The position numbers and the translations under genes were made by a program. Shown here one piece after another: positions 1 to 9,044 of a DNA stretch of 64,000 nt; the first letter of the stretch is position 1, and every line of letters begins with the position of its first letter. The notes under the pieces are model-generated. The model was not told the origin of the DNA. It saw nothing but the letters and a program-made list of their open reading frames with translations, and did not search any database. Source of the stretch: Mucilaginibacter dorajii (GTDB lineage: Bacteria; Bacteroidota; Bacteroidia; Sphingobacteriales; Sphingobacteriaceae); contig NZ_JANTYS010000003.1 of NCBI RefSeq assembly GCF_024808255.1, positions 1-64,000 of the forward strand, in the 5' to 3' direction.

Positions 1-23
1 TAATATTAATATTTAATTAAAAA

Positions 24-1364
24 TTATTTTTGTTTGAATTGAACGCGACGGTTTAACACGCGGCCTTCTTCAGTTGAGTTATCAGCAATTGGTTGAGTTT
101 CGCCGTAACCTTTTATTTTAACTTTTTTAGCGTCAACACCAGAGTTAACTAAGTAAGTTTTTACTGAGTTAGCACGATCTTTTGATAAAGATAAGTTATG
201 AGCAGCAGTACCTTCAGATGAAGCAAAGCCGTCAACTTCAACACCTTTACCTGATGAGCGTAAATCGGCAGACGTAGCATCTAACACAGGGTAAGATGAA
301 GTGCGTAATACCGAGCTATCAAATTCAAACTGGATGTTTGAGTAAGGAGTGCCTACTGGTTTAGCTGTTAATGAAGAATCTGGTTTAGGGAAAACAATAA
401 CACAACCAGAACCATCAACTACGCTACCTGCAGGAGTACCTGGGCATTTGTCAAACTGATCGGCAACACCGTCACCGTCAGAATCTTTTTTCAGGTCGCT
501 AACCGCAGTTTCAACATTGGTAACACGGCCTTTTAAAGCTTCAACCTCCTGGCGTAAAGCAGCGTCGTATAACTCATCATACATCTGAGCAACCGGGTTA
601 ACCCACTCTAAGTTTTTCTTTGAGCTTGAGCCAAAAGTATACTCTAAACCACCGTAAGTGTATGAGTAGTGGCTAAAAGTAGGATAGGTATTTTTACCTG
701 CAAAATTATATCCCTGAACAAATGATACGGTGTAACCTAAGTTTAACGCTAACGCATCGCTTAGTTTGAATTTAACACCTGCACCAACCGGAGCAAATAA
801 TTCTTTAACGTTTTTATCGCCAAATGGCAAAGTTTGTACAGTACCGTCGGCTAAAGTGTTGCTTTTAATCTTGTACATGTCTAAACCTAAACCTGCAGAA
901 GTGTAAAAGTTAACGCTGTTTTGGCGGTGTAAAAAGCTTACGCTTGCAATGTTAAATACCGCGCTTAAAGCACCTGAGTTAAAGCTGGTTTTGTATTCGC
1001 TGATACCAAATTTTTCAGTGCCAGCTTTATCAATACCGTGAACTTTACCACCCAAATAATCTAACTGTAAGCTAAAAGTGTGTGAAAGTTGTTGCCTTAA
1101 TGATAAGCCATAACCTAAATCAGCTTTGAATTTGTTGGTAGTGTTGATGCTAAATGGCACCAAACCATCAGTTACACCTGCGCTAATACCAATGCTAAAA
1201 GTGTTGTACTGTCCAATACCGCCAAATACCTTGGCAGTAGAGGCTTCAGACGACGTTGTGGTGGTTGCGGTTTTGGTAGAATCGGTTTGCGCGCTGGCCA
1301 TACCTACAACTAACAAAGAAGCAATCGACAATGCGGCTGTTTTCTTTAATGTAGAATAATTCAT
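24..1364 (-). CDS. OmpA-family outer-membrane protein with TSP3 calcium repeat
   Basis: 446 aa from the ATG at 1362-1364; a TTG seven codons upstream is less likely because the signal peptide begins at the ATG. Residues 1-25 form a signal peptide ending in ASA before Gln26. A predicted eight-strand-like beta-barrel domain follows (alternating Gly/aromatic strands), then a short thrombospondin type-3 calcium motif (DSDGDGVADQFDKCPGTP) and a C-terminal OmpA domain with the peptidoglycan-binding signature (SKDRANSV, NRRV). Such proteins tether the outer membrane to peptidoglycan and are usually abundant. It is monocistronic here; the nearest upstream gene lies 290 bp away. Family assignment is secure, the individual role is not. 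Confidence 0.93.
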   Translation of the reverse strand: MNYSTLKKTAALSIASLLVVGMASAQTDSTKTATTTTSSEASTAKVFGGIGQYNTFSIGISAGVTDGLVPFSINTTNKFKADLGYGLSLRQQLSHTFSLQLDYLGGKVHGIDKAGTEKFGISEYKTSFNSGALSAVFNIASVSFLHRQNSVNFYTSAGLGLDMYKIKSNTLADGTVQTLPFGDKNVKELFAPVGAGVKFKLSDALALNLGYTVSFVQGYNFAGKNTYPTFSHYSYTYGGLEYTFGSSSKKNLEWVNPVAQMYDELYDAALRQEVEALKGRVTNVETAVSDLKKDSDGDGVADQFDKCPGTPAGSVVDGSGCVIVFPKPDSSLTAKPVGTPYSNIQFEFDSSVLRTSSYPVLDATSADLRSSGKGVEVDGFASSEGTAAHNLSLSKDRANSVKTYLVNSGVDAKKVKIKGYGETQPIADNSTEEGRVLNRRVQFKQK

Positions 1365-1650
1365 AGTTTTTAGATTTGTTTTCAATAGTAGTTACCCACT
1401 AAAAGTTCTTAATAAATTATGGTAATAACTCTCAAATGAGAGAAAAGTTTTCTATTCAGAAAAAAAAATCAGTCAGTGTGAGCTTTTGTTGTTAATTACG
1501 CCACTAAATATACCTTTTGTTAAAAGTTTATTATTTAATTCAGCGTTTGATAGTCAGCTTGTTAATTAAGATATGTATTGAAAAGAAGGCTTTGTAACAA
1601 TAATATTATAGAAAATACTTTTTGTTTTTTTCGCCTGCTAAAGTTCACAT

Positions 1651-2379
1651 TTACAAATACAGATGCACCATCTGTTTCCAATAGCGTGGGCGATGGGCAT
1701 AATTATCCCATATATATAGTTGATGGGCGATTCCTTTTGCGGATAATAAGTGGCTAAAGTTGCGATTACTGGTGATAAAAGGGTCTGTTTCACCAACTGC
1801 CATAATGATCTCCATTTTTTTGATCGTATTTAAAACAGATTCATCTTCCATATTGGCCATAAATTGTAAAGGCATGTTGAAGTAAATGTTTTCGTCCCTG
1901 TAGCCATCAAAGAGATCTTTGAAGTCCTCAATTTGTTGTGTAAGATCATACCTGCCGCTCATGCTGATAACTTTCTTAAACAATGTAGGGTGTTTCATTG
2001 CCAGGTTAATGGCATGATAGGCTCCCATGCTACAGCCGGCAACCTCAAAATATTCGCCTTTATTTTCGGTTTGCATCACAGGAAGCACCTCGGTAAGAAT
2101 GTATTGCTCGTACTGCAGGTGACGTTCTATGCGTGTAACAGGATGTACCCAATGATTATAAAAACTTTCAGAATCTATGCTATCTACACAAAAAAGCTGT
2201 AGTTCGCCGTTTTCTAATTTATCTTTTAAAGCATCAACAATTCCCCAATTTTCATAATCATAAAACCGGGCCATGCGGGTTGGGAAAAATAATACAGCCC
2301 TGCCCGCGTGCCCAAACACTAACATTTCCATATTGCGGTGCAGATTTGCACTAAACCATTTATGGTATGTCCGGTTCAT
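1651..2379 (-). CDS. Esterase-family alpha/beta hydrolase
   Basis: 242 aa if begun at the ATG at 2377-2379 (MNRTYHKW), which matches the usual start of this esterase family; a TTG 11 codons upstream is the longer alternative. The nucleophile elbow GCSMG places the catalytic serine at about residue 117, an Asp follows in GETDPF and a His in HRPRYW near the C-terminus, giving a complete triad. No signal peptide is seen, so the enzyme is probably cytoplasmic. It lies 69 bp downstream of the SGNH hydrolase on the same strand and may be co-transcribed. The substrate (an acyl or feruloyl-type ester) cannot be read from sequence. Confidence 0.85.
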   Translation of the reverse strand: MNRTYHKWFSANLHRNMEMLVFGHAGRAVLFFPTRMARFYDYENWGIVDALKDKLENGELQLFCVDSIDSESFYNHWVHPVTRIERHLQYEQYILTEVLPVMQTENKGEYFEVAGCSMGAYHAINLAMKHPTLFKKVISMSGRYDLTQQIEDFKDLFDGYRDENIYFNMPLQFMANMEDESVLNTIKKMEIIMAVGETDPFITSNRNFSHLLSAKGIAHQLYIWDNYAHRPRYWKQMVHLYL

Positions 2380-2448
2380 GATTGGGTTGGCATTTTGCTG
2401 CGAAATTTCCAAAACGAATGTTACTTCAAATTAAATAAATGGTAATGC

Positions 2449-3039
2449 TTAACGGTTAATATGGTCATTGATCACTTGTTTCCATAATTGATAACCCGCG
2501 GGGCTTAAATGCAGCCCATCGCCTACAAAATACTCTTTTTTTGGATAGCCTTTAGCATCAACCATCTCCTTATAAATATTAATAAATTGCCAGTTGTTGG
2601 TGTTTTTAACAATTTCGGTTTCAATAAGGTTGTTGGCGTACTTAAACTTGTCTATAATATTCCAGCGGCTGAGGCTTGGTTTTAGGGAAACATAGTAACA
2701 AGGCAAATCGCCAAAACGGTGTTGCACCTTGGTTACCAGTTGCTGAAAAAATATAAAAAGCTCTTCGGGATGGCGGCCGTCGCCCAGGTCGTTATCGCCG
2801 GCATAGATCACCAGCCGTTTAGGTTGATAGCTCATCATTACTCTTTCAAAAAACCAAACACAGGCGGCAAGAGTTGAGCCGCCAAAGCCCATGTTAATAG
2901 GCTTAAGGTCTTTAAAATCGTCGTTAAGTGTGGTCCATAACCTTACCGATGAGCTGCCATAAAAAATGGTTTCTGGCTCATATGTTCTATTTAAACTAAC
3001 CTTTTCAAGCTGCTTAATATCTTCTTCGTACCAATACAT
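2449..3039 (-). CDS. SGNH/GDSL-type hydrolase
   Basis: 196 aa. The SGNH blocks appear in order: YGSSSVRLW (block I, nucleophile Ser about residue 30 in place of the usual GDS), GFGGS (block II Gly), GDND (block III Asn, about residue 83) and DGLHLSPAGY (block V Asp/His). There is no signal peptide. The family hydrolyses carboxylic esters, acyl groups on sugars or lysophospholipids; block I with GSSS is common in the Bacteroidota branch. It is upstream of, and in the same direction as, the esterase at 1651-2379, suggesting a two-gene unit of hydrolases. The substrate is unknown. Confidence 0.85.
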   Translation of the reverse strand: MYWYEEDIKQLEKVSLNRTYEPETIFYGSSSVRLWTTLNDDFKDLKPINMGFGGSTLAACVWFFERVMMSYQPKRLVIYAGDNDLGDGRHPEELFIFFQQLVTKVQHRFGDLPCYYVSLKPSLSRWNIIDKFKYANNLIETEIVKNTNNWQFINIYKEMVDAKGYPKKEYFVGDGLHLSPAGYQLWKQVINDHINR

Positions 3040-3072
3040 GAAAAACTTTATCTGTTGCGCATTAAATTATTT

Positions 3073-3109
3073 GCCGGGTGTAAATTAACGGATTTAATTT
3101 CCACCCGGC
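3073..3109 (-). terminator. Long hairpin after the DUF1801 operon
   Basis: Inverted repeat with arms GCCGGGTG and CACCCGGC, extended inward by A/T pairs. It lies 74 bp downstream of the stop of the minus-strand DUF1801 gene. A strong T-run is missing, so it may be a 3' stabilising hairpin rather than a full intrinsic terminator. Confidence 0.4.
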
Positions 3110-3182
3110 GATGCAGTTAACCGGCAATATAGGAGTTTATTGTTTCCCCGGTGTTAAATTGGCTTTTTTTAGCTTTAAACAG

Positions 3183-3554
3183 CTATTTTGTTTTTATTAT
3201 ACCGGTTTTATACAGATCTAAAGCCTGCTTCAAAATAGTTTCGATGGTTTCTATTGGCAAATCTTGCTGGGCATCAAAAAGCATAATTTTCATACGTGCA
3301 CGTTTTTCAATGATCAGATCCGGGTGGTTAATACGCTGTCCCTCTACAATCCCAATATAAGGTTGCAGGATAGTTTTGTGTACCCACAGGTAACAGAACA
3401 TTTTGCCTTTATAACAAAAGAAAGGCATGCCATATTTCCATGCAGGGGTAATGGCGGCGTCCTGTTTCAGGATAATTTCGCGCAAGGCCAATAAACAGCC
3501 TCTCACAGGTTCTTCTTTTTGAAGGTAAAAATTATCAAGTTGGGTTAATGTCAT
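3183..3554 (-). CDS. DUF1801 (YdhG-like) protein, copy 1
   Basis: 123 aa, cytoplasmic. The motifs ALREIIL, AWKYGMPFF, YLWVHK and the basic C-terminal segment are those of the DUF1801/YdhG fold, a small frataxin-like domain with no settled function. It is about half identical by eye to the gene immediately upstream (3556-3912), which begins 1 bp away, so the two are a tandem duplication read in one transcript. The pair is co-directional with the membrane gene at 3921-4328. Confidence 0.8.
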   Translation of the reverse strand: MTLTQLDNFYLQKEEPVRGCLLALREIILKQDAAITPAWKYGMPFFCYKGKMFCYLWVHKTILQPYIGIVEGQRINHPDLIIEKRARMKIMLFDAQQDLPIETIETILKQALDLYKTGIIKTK

Positions 3555-3555
3555 G

Positions 3556-3912
3556 TTACATGTCCTTTTTCACCAGGTTGATAGCCATATCCAAAACCTG
3601 CCTGATGGTATCAACCGGTAGTTCTTTTTGGGGATTGATGATCATGATCTTAATGCGGGAACGATTTTCGAAGGTGAGGTTTGGATGGTTTATGAGCTTA
3701 CCCTCGCTAAAGCCGATGAAAGGTTGCTGCAGTTTGGTGTGCGTCCATAGGTAGCAGAACATTTTGTTTTTATACAAGAAAAACGGCATGTTAAATTTCC
3801 AGGCATTGGTAATATCCGGATCATGGGCCAGGATTAAATCCCGTAAAGCTAAAAAGGCGCTTTTCAGTGGCTCATCCTGTTGCAGGTAAAACTCATCAAG
3901 TTTGGTTAGCAT
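3556..3912 (-). CDS. DUF1801 (YdhG-like) protein, copy 2
   Basis: 118 aa paralogue of the next gene. It shares LDEFYLQQDEPLKSAFLALR, AWKFNMPFF, KMFCYLWTH and the ELPVDTI segment near the C-terminus. No catalytic residues are known for the family. It is separated by 1 bp from copy 1 and by 8 bp from the upstream membrane-protein gene, so all three are probably one operon. Confidence 0.8.
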   Translation of the reverse strand: MLTKLDEFYLQQDEPLKSAFLALRDLILAHDPDITNAWKFNMPFFLYKNKMFCYLWTHTKLQQPFIGFSEGKLINHPNLTFENRSRIKIMIINPQKELPVDTIRQVLDMAINLVKKDM

Positions 3913-3920
3913 ATTTACAT

Positions 3921-4328
3921 TTACACTATCGACCTGTTTTTAACGATTTTAGAAGCGATAAACGAAAACAATCCCAGTACAATACCCGAACCAATACCAA
4001 ACATCAGCACGCCCAGTATAAACATAGCCACTTTGGGCGGCACGGGCATAACACTGTTTTGGTATAGATGTGCTTCGTTGGCGTGGTGGGCAATGTAAGC
4101 ATCAAATAAAAAAATATGTACCAGCGAGATCCATATTGAATTAAAAACGCTTACCATAAAGCCGTTTAGAAAAAAACTTTCGGTACATTTTTTCGCCACA
4201 ACATAGGCACAGATCAAAAATATAGGCAACCAAAAGAATGCTTCACCGCCCGATGGAATAAAATAAACGGTAGCAAAGCTCATGGCCAGGCCAAATAAAG
4301 AGAGTTGAAAAATTAGTTTCCAGTTCAT
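3921..4328 (-). CDS. Four-helix membrane protein of unknown function
   Basis: 135 aa with about four hydrophobic segments (roughly residues 5-25, 28-47, 55-75 and 98-122). The end is basic (KIVKNRSIV), consistent with a cytoplasmic C-terminus. It resembles small uncharacterised membrane proteins of Sphingobacteriaceae; I do not recognise a named family. It is first gene of the apparent operon with the two DUF1801 genes (8 bp spacing). Confidence 0.7.
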   Translation of the reverse strand: MNWKLIFQLSLFGLAMSFATVYFIPSGGEAFFWLPIFLICAYVVAKKCTESFFLNGFMVSVFNSIWISLVHIFLFDAYIAHHANEAHLYQNSVMPVPPKVAMFILGVLMFGIGSGIVLGLFSFIASKIVKNRSIV

Positions 4329-4441
4329 TGCTGTTTAGGTTAGGATAAGCTTATTTTATATAAAGCTATTGAAAATGAATCAGAAAAACGAGCAAACAAT
4401 CTTTACGCTTTGGGTTGCTAAGAGAATTGAATATGTAAGGC

Positions 4442-5248
4442 TCAAACCAACGACGGCGAAACACCAAAAGCCTTTTTAAACGTGTAGGAAAAATGGGATA
4501 GGTTCTCAAAGCCAACATCCAGGTATACATCTGATGGTTTACGGCCTTTTTGGCTGATAAGATAGTACGCCTCCGCTAACCGTTTTTGTTGAAGCCATTG
4601 GCCTGGCGAGGTGCGGAATACCTTTTCAAAGTCGCGTTTAAAACTGGCCAGGCTGCGGCCTGTAAGCGTGGCAAACCGGGCGGTGGGCACATTGTACATG
4701 TAATGTTGGTTCATGTAGGCCTCCAGGTCAATTTTATAAGGTTCACTAAAATCAAAAAGGAAATCGTAAAATGTGGGATCGAGCCTTAATAACAATTCAA
4801 CGGCTTCCCGGCTTTTTAGCTCGGTCATAGCGCTGCTGGCCATTTTGGGATGATCAAAATAGGGGAGTAGCGAATCAAAATAACCTTTGATGAACGGATC
4901 TGGCGGCAATATCCTGATCTTATCGCCCTGGTAGTTATTCGCGGGCGCAAGTTTATTTTCGGCGCTGTATCGGCGTAAAAAAGCCTGGTCTAAAAATATA
5001 TTTACTGCCTTGAAATCGCCGCCGCCAATAGGCGGCACCTTGTCCGATTTGATGAGTTGATTCCTGCGTACCAACCCAATTGTGCCCGGCCCTGCAACCT
5101 TCATCCCCTCATTGGTTTTAAAATGACTTTCGCCCGATATGATATAGCCAAAAGCATGCTCCTGCACAAAGGATTCATTAGCCCGCTGTTTTTTATCTAC
5201 GCAGGAGTAAAGCAGGTTATCAAACTGGATATGGTTTTTATCGTTCAT
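4442..5248 (-). CDS. AraC-family transcriptional regulator
   Basis: 268 aa. The N-terminal half (to about residue 150) is a cupin-like ligand domain, and the C-terminal 100 residues contain the AraC double helix-turn-helix: the first around TARFATLTGRSLASFKRDF, the second around PSDVYLDVGFENLSHFSYTF with the diagnostic FKKAFGVSP. It starts 24 bp after the stop of the SDR gene on the same strand, so the two are likely one unit and the regulator may control the dehydrogenase. The ligand is unknown. Confidence 0.88.
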   Translation of the reverse strand: MNDKNHIQFDNLLYSCVDKKQRANESFVQEHAFGYIISGESHFKTNEGMKVAGPGTIGLVRRNQLIKSDKVPPIGGGDFKAVNIFLDQAFLRRYSAENKLAPANNYQGDKIRILPPDPFIKGYFDSLLPYFDHPKMASSAMTELKSREAVELLLRLDPTFYDFLFDFSEPYKIDLEAYMNQHYMYNVPTARFATLTGRSLASFKRDFEKVFRTSPGQWLQQKRLAEAYYLISQKGRKPSDVYLDVGFENLSHFSYTFKKAFGVSPSLV

Positions 5249-5272
5249 GATGTTGCGGATTAAAGATACCGA

Positions 5273-6085
5273 TTACTTTAATTGGCTCATCAACATGTTA
5301 TCCATAGCGCGGTCTGGCAGCATCTTTCGTAAAAACAATACCAAGCCGGCCATGTAACCTCCGTGATACCTTGTTTTTGGGATTTTAGTAGCAATAGCCT
5401 TACGTACCAGGTTTACAATAACAATAGGTTCGGCGTTGTTAACTTCGGCCTTTTTGCGAACCATGTCGAATTGCGCGGCGAAATCGCTATAAGCAGAATC
5501 GCCTGATGCCTTGGCCATATGGTTGGATGCAATTTCGCTCCAATCAGATTTTACGCCGCCGGGTTCAATTACCACTACATCAATGCCAAAACGCTTTACC
5601 TCGTTGCGCAGGGCATCGCTTAAAGCCTCCAGAGCAAATTTACTGGCATGGTACCAACCGCCTAAAGGCATAGAAACTTTACCCCCTATGGATGAAATAT
5701 TGATAATGCGACCATTGCGCTGCTTGCGCATGTGAGGTAAAACCAATTGAGTGAGCCTTGCGGCACCTATTACATTTACCTCTAACTGGTAACGGGCATC
5801 AGTCATAGATACATCTTCAATAGCTCCGTACGAGCCAAAACCGGCATTATTGATCAATACGTCTATATGTCCTTCGGCTTTGATGATGGTATCAATGCCG
5901 GCAACCATAGCATCTTGGTCGGTTACATCCATGGCCAGTACTTTAACGCCAAGTTTTTTAATGTCGTCCATCTTTTCGAGCCGGCGGGCGGCACCGTAAA
6001 CGACATAACCATCTTTCAATAATTCTTTGGCCATTTCCTTACCCATCCCGGCAGACGCGCCGGTTATTAATATTACCTTTTTCAT
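5273..6085 (-). CDS. Short-chain dehydrogenase/reductase (SDR)
   Basis: 270 aa classical SDR. It has the dinucleotide-binding TGASAGMG (residues 9-16), NNAG (79-82), the catalytic Ser131/132, Tyr145 and Lys149 in YHASK, and a C-terminal extension with basic and hydrophobic residues. R34/R35 after the second strand suggests NADP preference. It is the first gene of a probable pair with the AraC regulator downstream. The substrate is unknown. Confidence 0.88.
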   Translation of the reverse strand: MKKVILITGASAGMGKEMAKELLKDGYVVYGAARRLEKMDDIKKLGVKVLAMDVTDQDAMVAGIDTIIKAEGHIDVLINNAGFGSYGAIEDVSMTDARYQLEVNVIGAARLTQLVLPHMRKQRNGRIINISSIGGKVSMPLGGWYHASKFALEALSDALRNEVKRFGIDVVVIEPGGVKSDWSEIASNHMAKASGDSAYSDFAAQFDMVRKKAEVNNAEPIVIVNLVRKAIATKIPKTRYHGGYMAGLVLFLRKMLPDRAMDNMLMSQLK

Positions 6086-6248
6086 TTTGTTCTGTTGTTA
6101 ATTACAAAACAAATGTCGGCTTAAAGGGAGAGGGGAAGGTTTGGCAGGAAGCTCAACTTTGTTTTGGTGAGAGGCTCAGGTTGGATCCGAAAACTGTTGT
6201 GTTGCAACAAAACAGCAACATGCTATAATCCCAACATGCTAATCAAAG

Positions 6249-6267
6249 CCCTCTCCTTTGGAGAGGG
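6249..6267. repeat. Small palindrome in intergenic repeat
   Basis: CCCTCTCC-TTT-GGAGAGGG, perfect 8-bp arms, within the 196-bp space between the SDR and receiver genes. It resembles the short hairpins found in other dispersed repeats of this window. Confidence 0.5.
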
Positions 6268-6281
6268 TTGGGTGAGGCTCA

Positions 6282-6668
6282 TTACACATGCTCAATATCC
6301 CCCGCCTTTAAAAGGCATTCCTTCACCGTGTTTAAAATATCGCTTAAATTAAAAGGCTTGGCAATAAATGCATCTGAGCCATAGCTACCTAATGATTCCA
6401 GCACACGCGGGTAGGCCGAAACCATAATTACCGGTACATGTGCCGTTAACGGGTTAGTTTTCATGATATGGCAAAGCTCGCCGCCGTTGATACCGAATAA
6501 AATATAATCGAGGATCACCATATCGGTATTAAAAGCGATAGCTTCCCGGCATATGTCATCAGTGTAGTTTAGAGTTTTAACCTCGTAGCCCTCCATTTCA
6601 AGGGCATCCTTCATCACCTCAAGGATATCATCACTATCATCGAGTATCAAAATCTTTTTCGACATCAT
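6282..6668 (-). CDS. Single-domain response regulator (receiver only)
   Basis: 128 aa CheY-like receiver with no output domain. The acidic pair D10/D11 in ILDDSDD, phospho-acceptor Asp54 in VILDYIL, the Thr/Ser switch in MVSAYP and the Lys in AKPFNLSDI are all present. No histidine kinase is adjacent, so its partner must be encoded elsewhere; it could act by phospho-relay or protein contact. Two Met codons occur at the start; either could be used. Confidence 0.9.
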   Translation of the reverse strand: MMSKKILILDDSDDILEVMKDALEMEGYEVKTLNYTDDICREAIAFNTDMVILDYILFGINGGELCHIMKTNPLTAHVPVIMVSAYPRVLESLGSYGSDAFIAKPFNLSDILNTVKECLLKAGDIEHV

Positions 6669-6758
6669 TTTATATAATTGGTACAGGTAATAACGTACCG
6701 TGCCTATAGTTTGTTTTTGACGAACACAACATAGTGTTGTAATATTTGAGTTACAGGT

Positions 6759-7367
6759 TTATAATTTTAAACCGGCCACCAGGGCGTCAACGGTTTGTAA
6801 AATTGTATCAAGGCTGGCCGGGGTGTTGGTCACCTTGGCTATCATAATACCACCTTCAATGAGCGCTATCATAGCTAATGATATACTATTTGCGTCGGCG
6901 TCAGCTTTAAATTCGCCGGCTGCAATGCCGCTTTGTATCAGGTTTTCTATCGATTTTTTCCAGCGTAAAACAGCGTGCGCAGCTTTATCTTTGAGCATGG
7001 GATTGGTGTCATCGGCATCAACCGCGGTATTCAATATGGGGCAGCCGCCTGCCGGGAATTTATTACCCTTTGTAAAACTGTGGTAAACCTGGGCGTATAC
7101 CCTTAACTTATCGTAATAGGTACCTGCTTTTTGAATGCGATCCAACACCTGTTTCCTGATCATGGCCGAATTATGATCAAAAGCTGCTGCCGCTACTTCT
7201 TCTTTATTGGCAAAATTGCCATAAATACTGCCTTTAGTGAGGCCGGTAGCGTCGGTCAAATCGGATAGGGAAGTGCCTGCATATCCCTTTTTGTTAAAGA
7301 TAGGGGCTGTAGTTTCTACAATAAACTGGCGGGTTCTTTCGGCTTTTGATAATTCCTTTTCCATCAT
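6759..7367 (-). CDS. TetR/AcrR-family repressor
   Basis: About 202 aa. The N-terminal helix-turn-helix (about residues 12-58) carries the family signature YAGTSLSDLTDATGLTKGSIYGNF; the C-terminal part is the ligand-binding/dimer domain (TetR_C-like). A perfect palindrome ATACCATATGGTAT lies at 7374-7387, 7 bp before the start, and near-identical sites precede the DHA2 exporter and the SDR downstream, so the protein most likely represses itself and both neighbours. The inducer is unknown, probably a toxic small molecule. Met1 and Met2 are adjacent start options. Confidence 0.92.
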   Translation of the reverse strand: MMEKELSKAERTRQFIVETTAPIFNKKGYAGTSLSDLTDATGLTKGSIYGNFANKEEVAAAAFDHNSAMIRKQVLDRIQKAGTYYDKLRVYAQVYHSFTKGNKFPAGGCPILNTAVDADDTNPMLKDKAAHAVLRWKKSIENLIQSGIAAGEFKADADANSISLAMIALIEGGIMIAKVTNTPASLDTILQTVDALVAGLKL

Positions 7368-7373
7368 ACAAAT

Positions 7374-7387
7374 ATACCATATGGTAT
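7374..7387. promoter_or_regulatory. Putative TetR operator O1 (autoregulation)
   Basis: Perfect 14-bp palindrome ATACCATATGGTAT, flanked by A/T. On the minus strand its right half merges into TATATTTG, a good Bacteroidota -7 box, only a few bases from the start codon. Bound repressor would cover the -7 element; the message may have a very short leader. Confidence 0.75.
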
Positions 7388-7439
7388 TTTAAGATTATAA
7401 TTTGCTTCGCGACGGCATTTTTTTAATTTCTGCGGATAA

Positions 7440-8981
7440 TTAATGATCGCTAACCAACACTACCGGTCCGGCCTGTTTTTTCCGGTTCAATACCAGCACC
7501 AATAGTGGCATTGATAGTAAAAACAACAAACCAACAAATATATAGGCGTCAAGATAGCTCATTAAAAAGGATTGCCTGTTAATACCATTATCGATAACCG
7601 CCATAGCCTTATGCTGGGCATCAAAAGATGAAGCCCCTTTGCCGGCAAAGTATTGGGTTAAGCCATTTACACGTTGAGTGGCTTGTGGGTTATATACGCT
7701 GATGTTGGAGATGAGGTCATTGCGATGCGATCCAAAACGATGGGCCACATAGGTGTTGATGATGGCGATACCAAATGAGCCGCCTAATTGCCGCATCATG
7801 TTATTTAATGCAGCGCCTTGTGGTACATCTTTAGCTTCTAAACCCGATACAGCAAGCGCCGTTAAGGGAACGGTTAAAAATGCCAGTCCGAGCGCTCTGA
7901 AGATCAATGTACGTGCCAGGTTACCGGGTGTAGATTCAAGATTAAAACCTGCCATTTTGTAGCTGAACATGATAAACAGGATAAACCCGGTAAATATGAT
8001 GATGAGGGGGGACACTCCCTTTTTTAGCAATGTGGCCGAAAATAATAGCCCGAATATAGCCAGGATAGCCCCCGGCAACAACGTAAGCCCCGTCATGGTA
8101 GGCGGAAAACCCAGCACCCTTTGTGCCAATACCGGCGTTAAAAATACCGACGTAAACAAGCCTACACCGGTAACAAAAGTAAGGATGGCTGCTACCGCTA
8201 ATGATTTGCTTTTTAATACCCGCAAATCAATAACCGGGTTAGGTATGGTAAGTTCCCACCAGATAAACATCAGGATGCTGAATATGGCGGTTGCGGTTAA
8301 CGCGATGATGTAATTAGCCGAAAACCAATCGTCTGTTTCGCCGCGTTCCAACACAGTTTGGAGCGATCCGATGCCAATCACTAATAATAAAATTCCCCAC
8401 CAGTCTACCGCTTTAGGTTCAACTTTCACGGCGGGTTCGGTAACCAATAGCAAGCTTGATACGGTTACGGCAATGCCAATTGGAATATTAATATAAAAGA
8501 TCCATGGCCATGAATAATTTTCGGTGATAAAACCGCCCAGGGTAGGGCCAATGGTTGGCCCTAAAAATACGCCTACACCAAACAGCGCGCTGGCAATACC
8601 GCTCTTCTCTTTACCGTAAACTTCAAACACAATGGCTTGCGATACGGATAGCAATGCACCGCCACCCATGCCTTGTAAAAAACGGAAGGCAACCAGCGTC
8701 CAGATATTGGGCGCCAGGCCACACATGGCCGAAAAGAAGGTAAAGGCGATGATAGAGCCTATGTAGTAATTACGCCTGCCCAGTTTGGTGGCCAAAAAGC
8801 TGGTCATGGGAATGATAATGATGTTGGCTATAGCATAAGCCGTAATAACCCATGAGGTATCCTCAAGGGTTGCACCCAAATTACCGCTCATGTGCGATAG
8901 GGCTACGTTTACAATGGAGGTATCAATCAGCTCCATCATAGCTGCGGTAATAACGGTGATGATCAGGATGCTCTTTTTCAT
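7440..8981 (-). CDS. DHA2-family MFS multidrug exporter (EmrB/QacA type)
   Basis: 513 aa from the ATG at 8979-8981 (MKKSILII); the longer reading starts inside the operator and is rejected. About 14 hydrophobic segments, the DHA2 number. Motif A-like TKLGRRNYY, motif C-like GVFLGPTIGPTLGGFI and the N-terminal MMELIDTSIVNVALSHM are typical of EmrB/QacA proton antiporters, which export drugs, dyes or bile-like compounds across the inner membrane. The neighbouring EmrA-like adaptor is absent, so it may work alone or with another partner. It is controlled by the TetR site at 8998-9037. Confidence 0.92.
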   Translation of the reverse strand: MKKSILIITVITAAMMELIDTSIVNVALSHMSGNLGATLEDTSWVITAYAIANIIIIPMTSFLATKLGRRNYYIGSIIAFTFFSAMCGLAPNIWTLVAFRFLQGMGGGALLSVSQAIVFEVYGKEKSGIASALFGVGVFLGPTIGPTLGGFITENYSWPWIFYINIPIGIAVTVSSLLLVTEPAVKVEPKAVDWWGILLLVIGIGSLQTVLERGETDDWFSANYIIALTATAIFSILMFIWWELTIPNPVIDLRVLKSKSLAVAAILTFVTGVGLFTSVFLTPVLAQRVLGFPPTMTGLTLLPGAILAIFGLLFSATLLKKGVSPLIIIFTGFILFIMFSYKMAGFNLESTPGNLARTLIFRALGLAFLTVPLTALAVSGLEAKDVPQGAALNNMMRQLGGSFGIAIINTYVAHRFGSHRNDLISNISVYNPQATQRVNGLTQYFAGKGASSFDAQHKAMAVIDNGINRQSFLMSYLDAYIFVGLLFLLSMPLLVLVLNRKKQAGPVVLVSDH

Positions 8982-8997
8982 TTGGATAAAGCTTACA

Positions 8998-9037
8998 TTT
9001 ATCATAAAATATACCATTTGGTATATTTTATGATAAA
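8998..9037. promoter_or_regulatory. Putative TetR operator O2, 40-bp near-perfect palindrome
   Basis: Core ATACCATTTGGTAT at 9011-9024; the symmetry extends to 40 bp with a single central mismatch (9017/9018). It lies 17-56 bp upstream of the exporter ATG. It shares the ATACC-N4-GGTAT plan with the sites at 7374 and 9830. Confidence 0.8.
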
Positions 9038-9044
9038 ATTTTTA

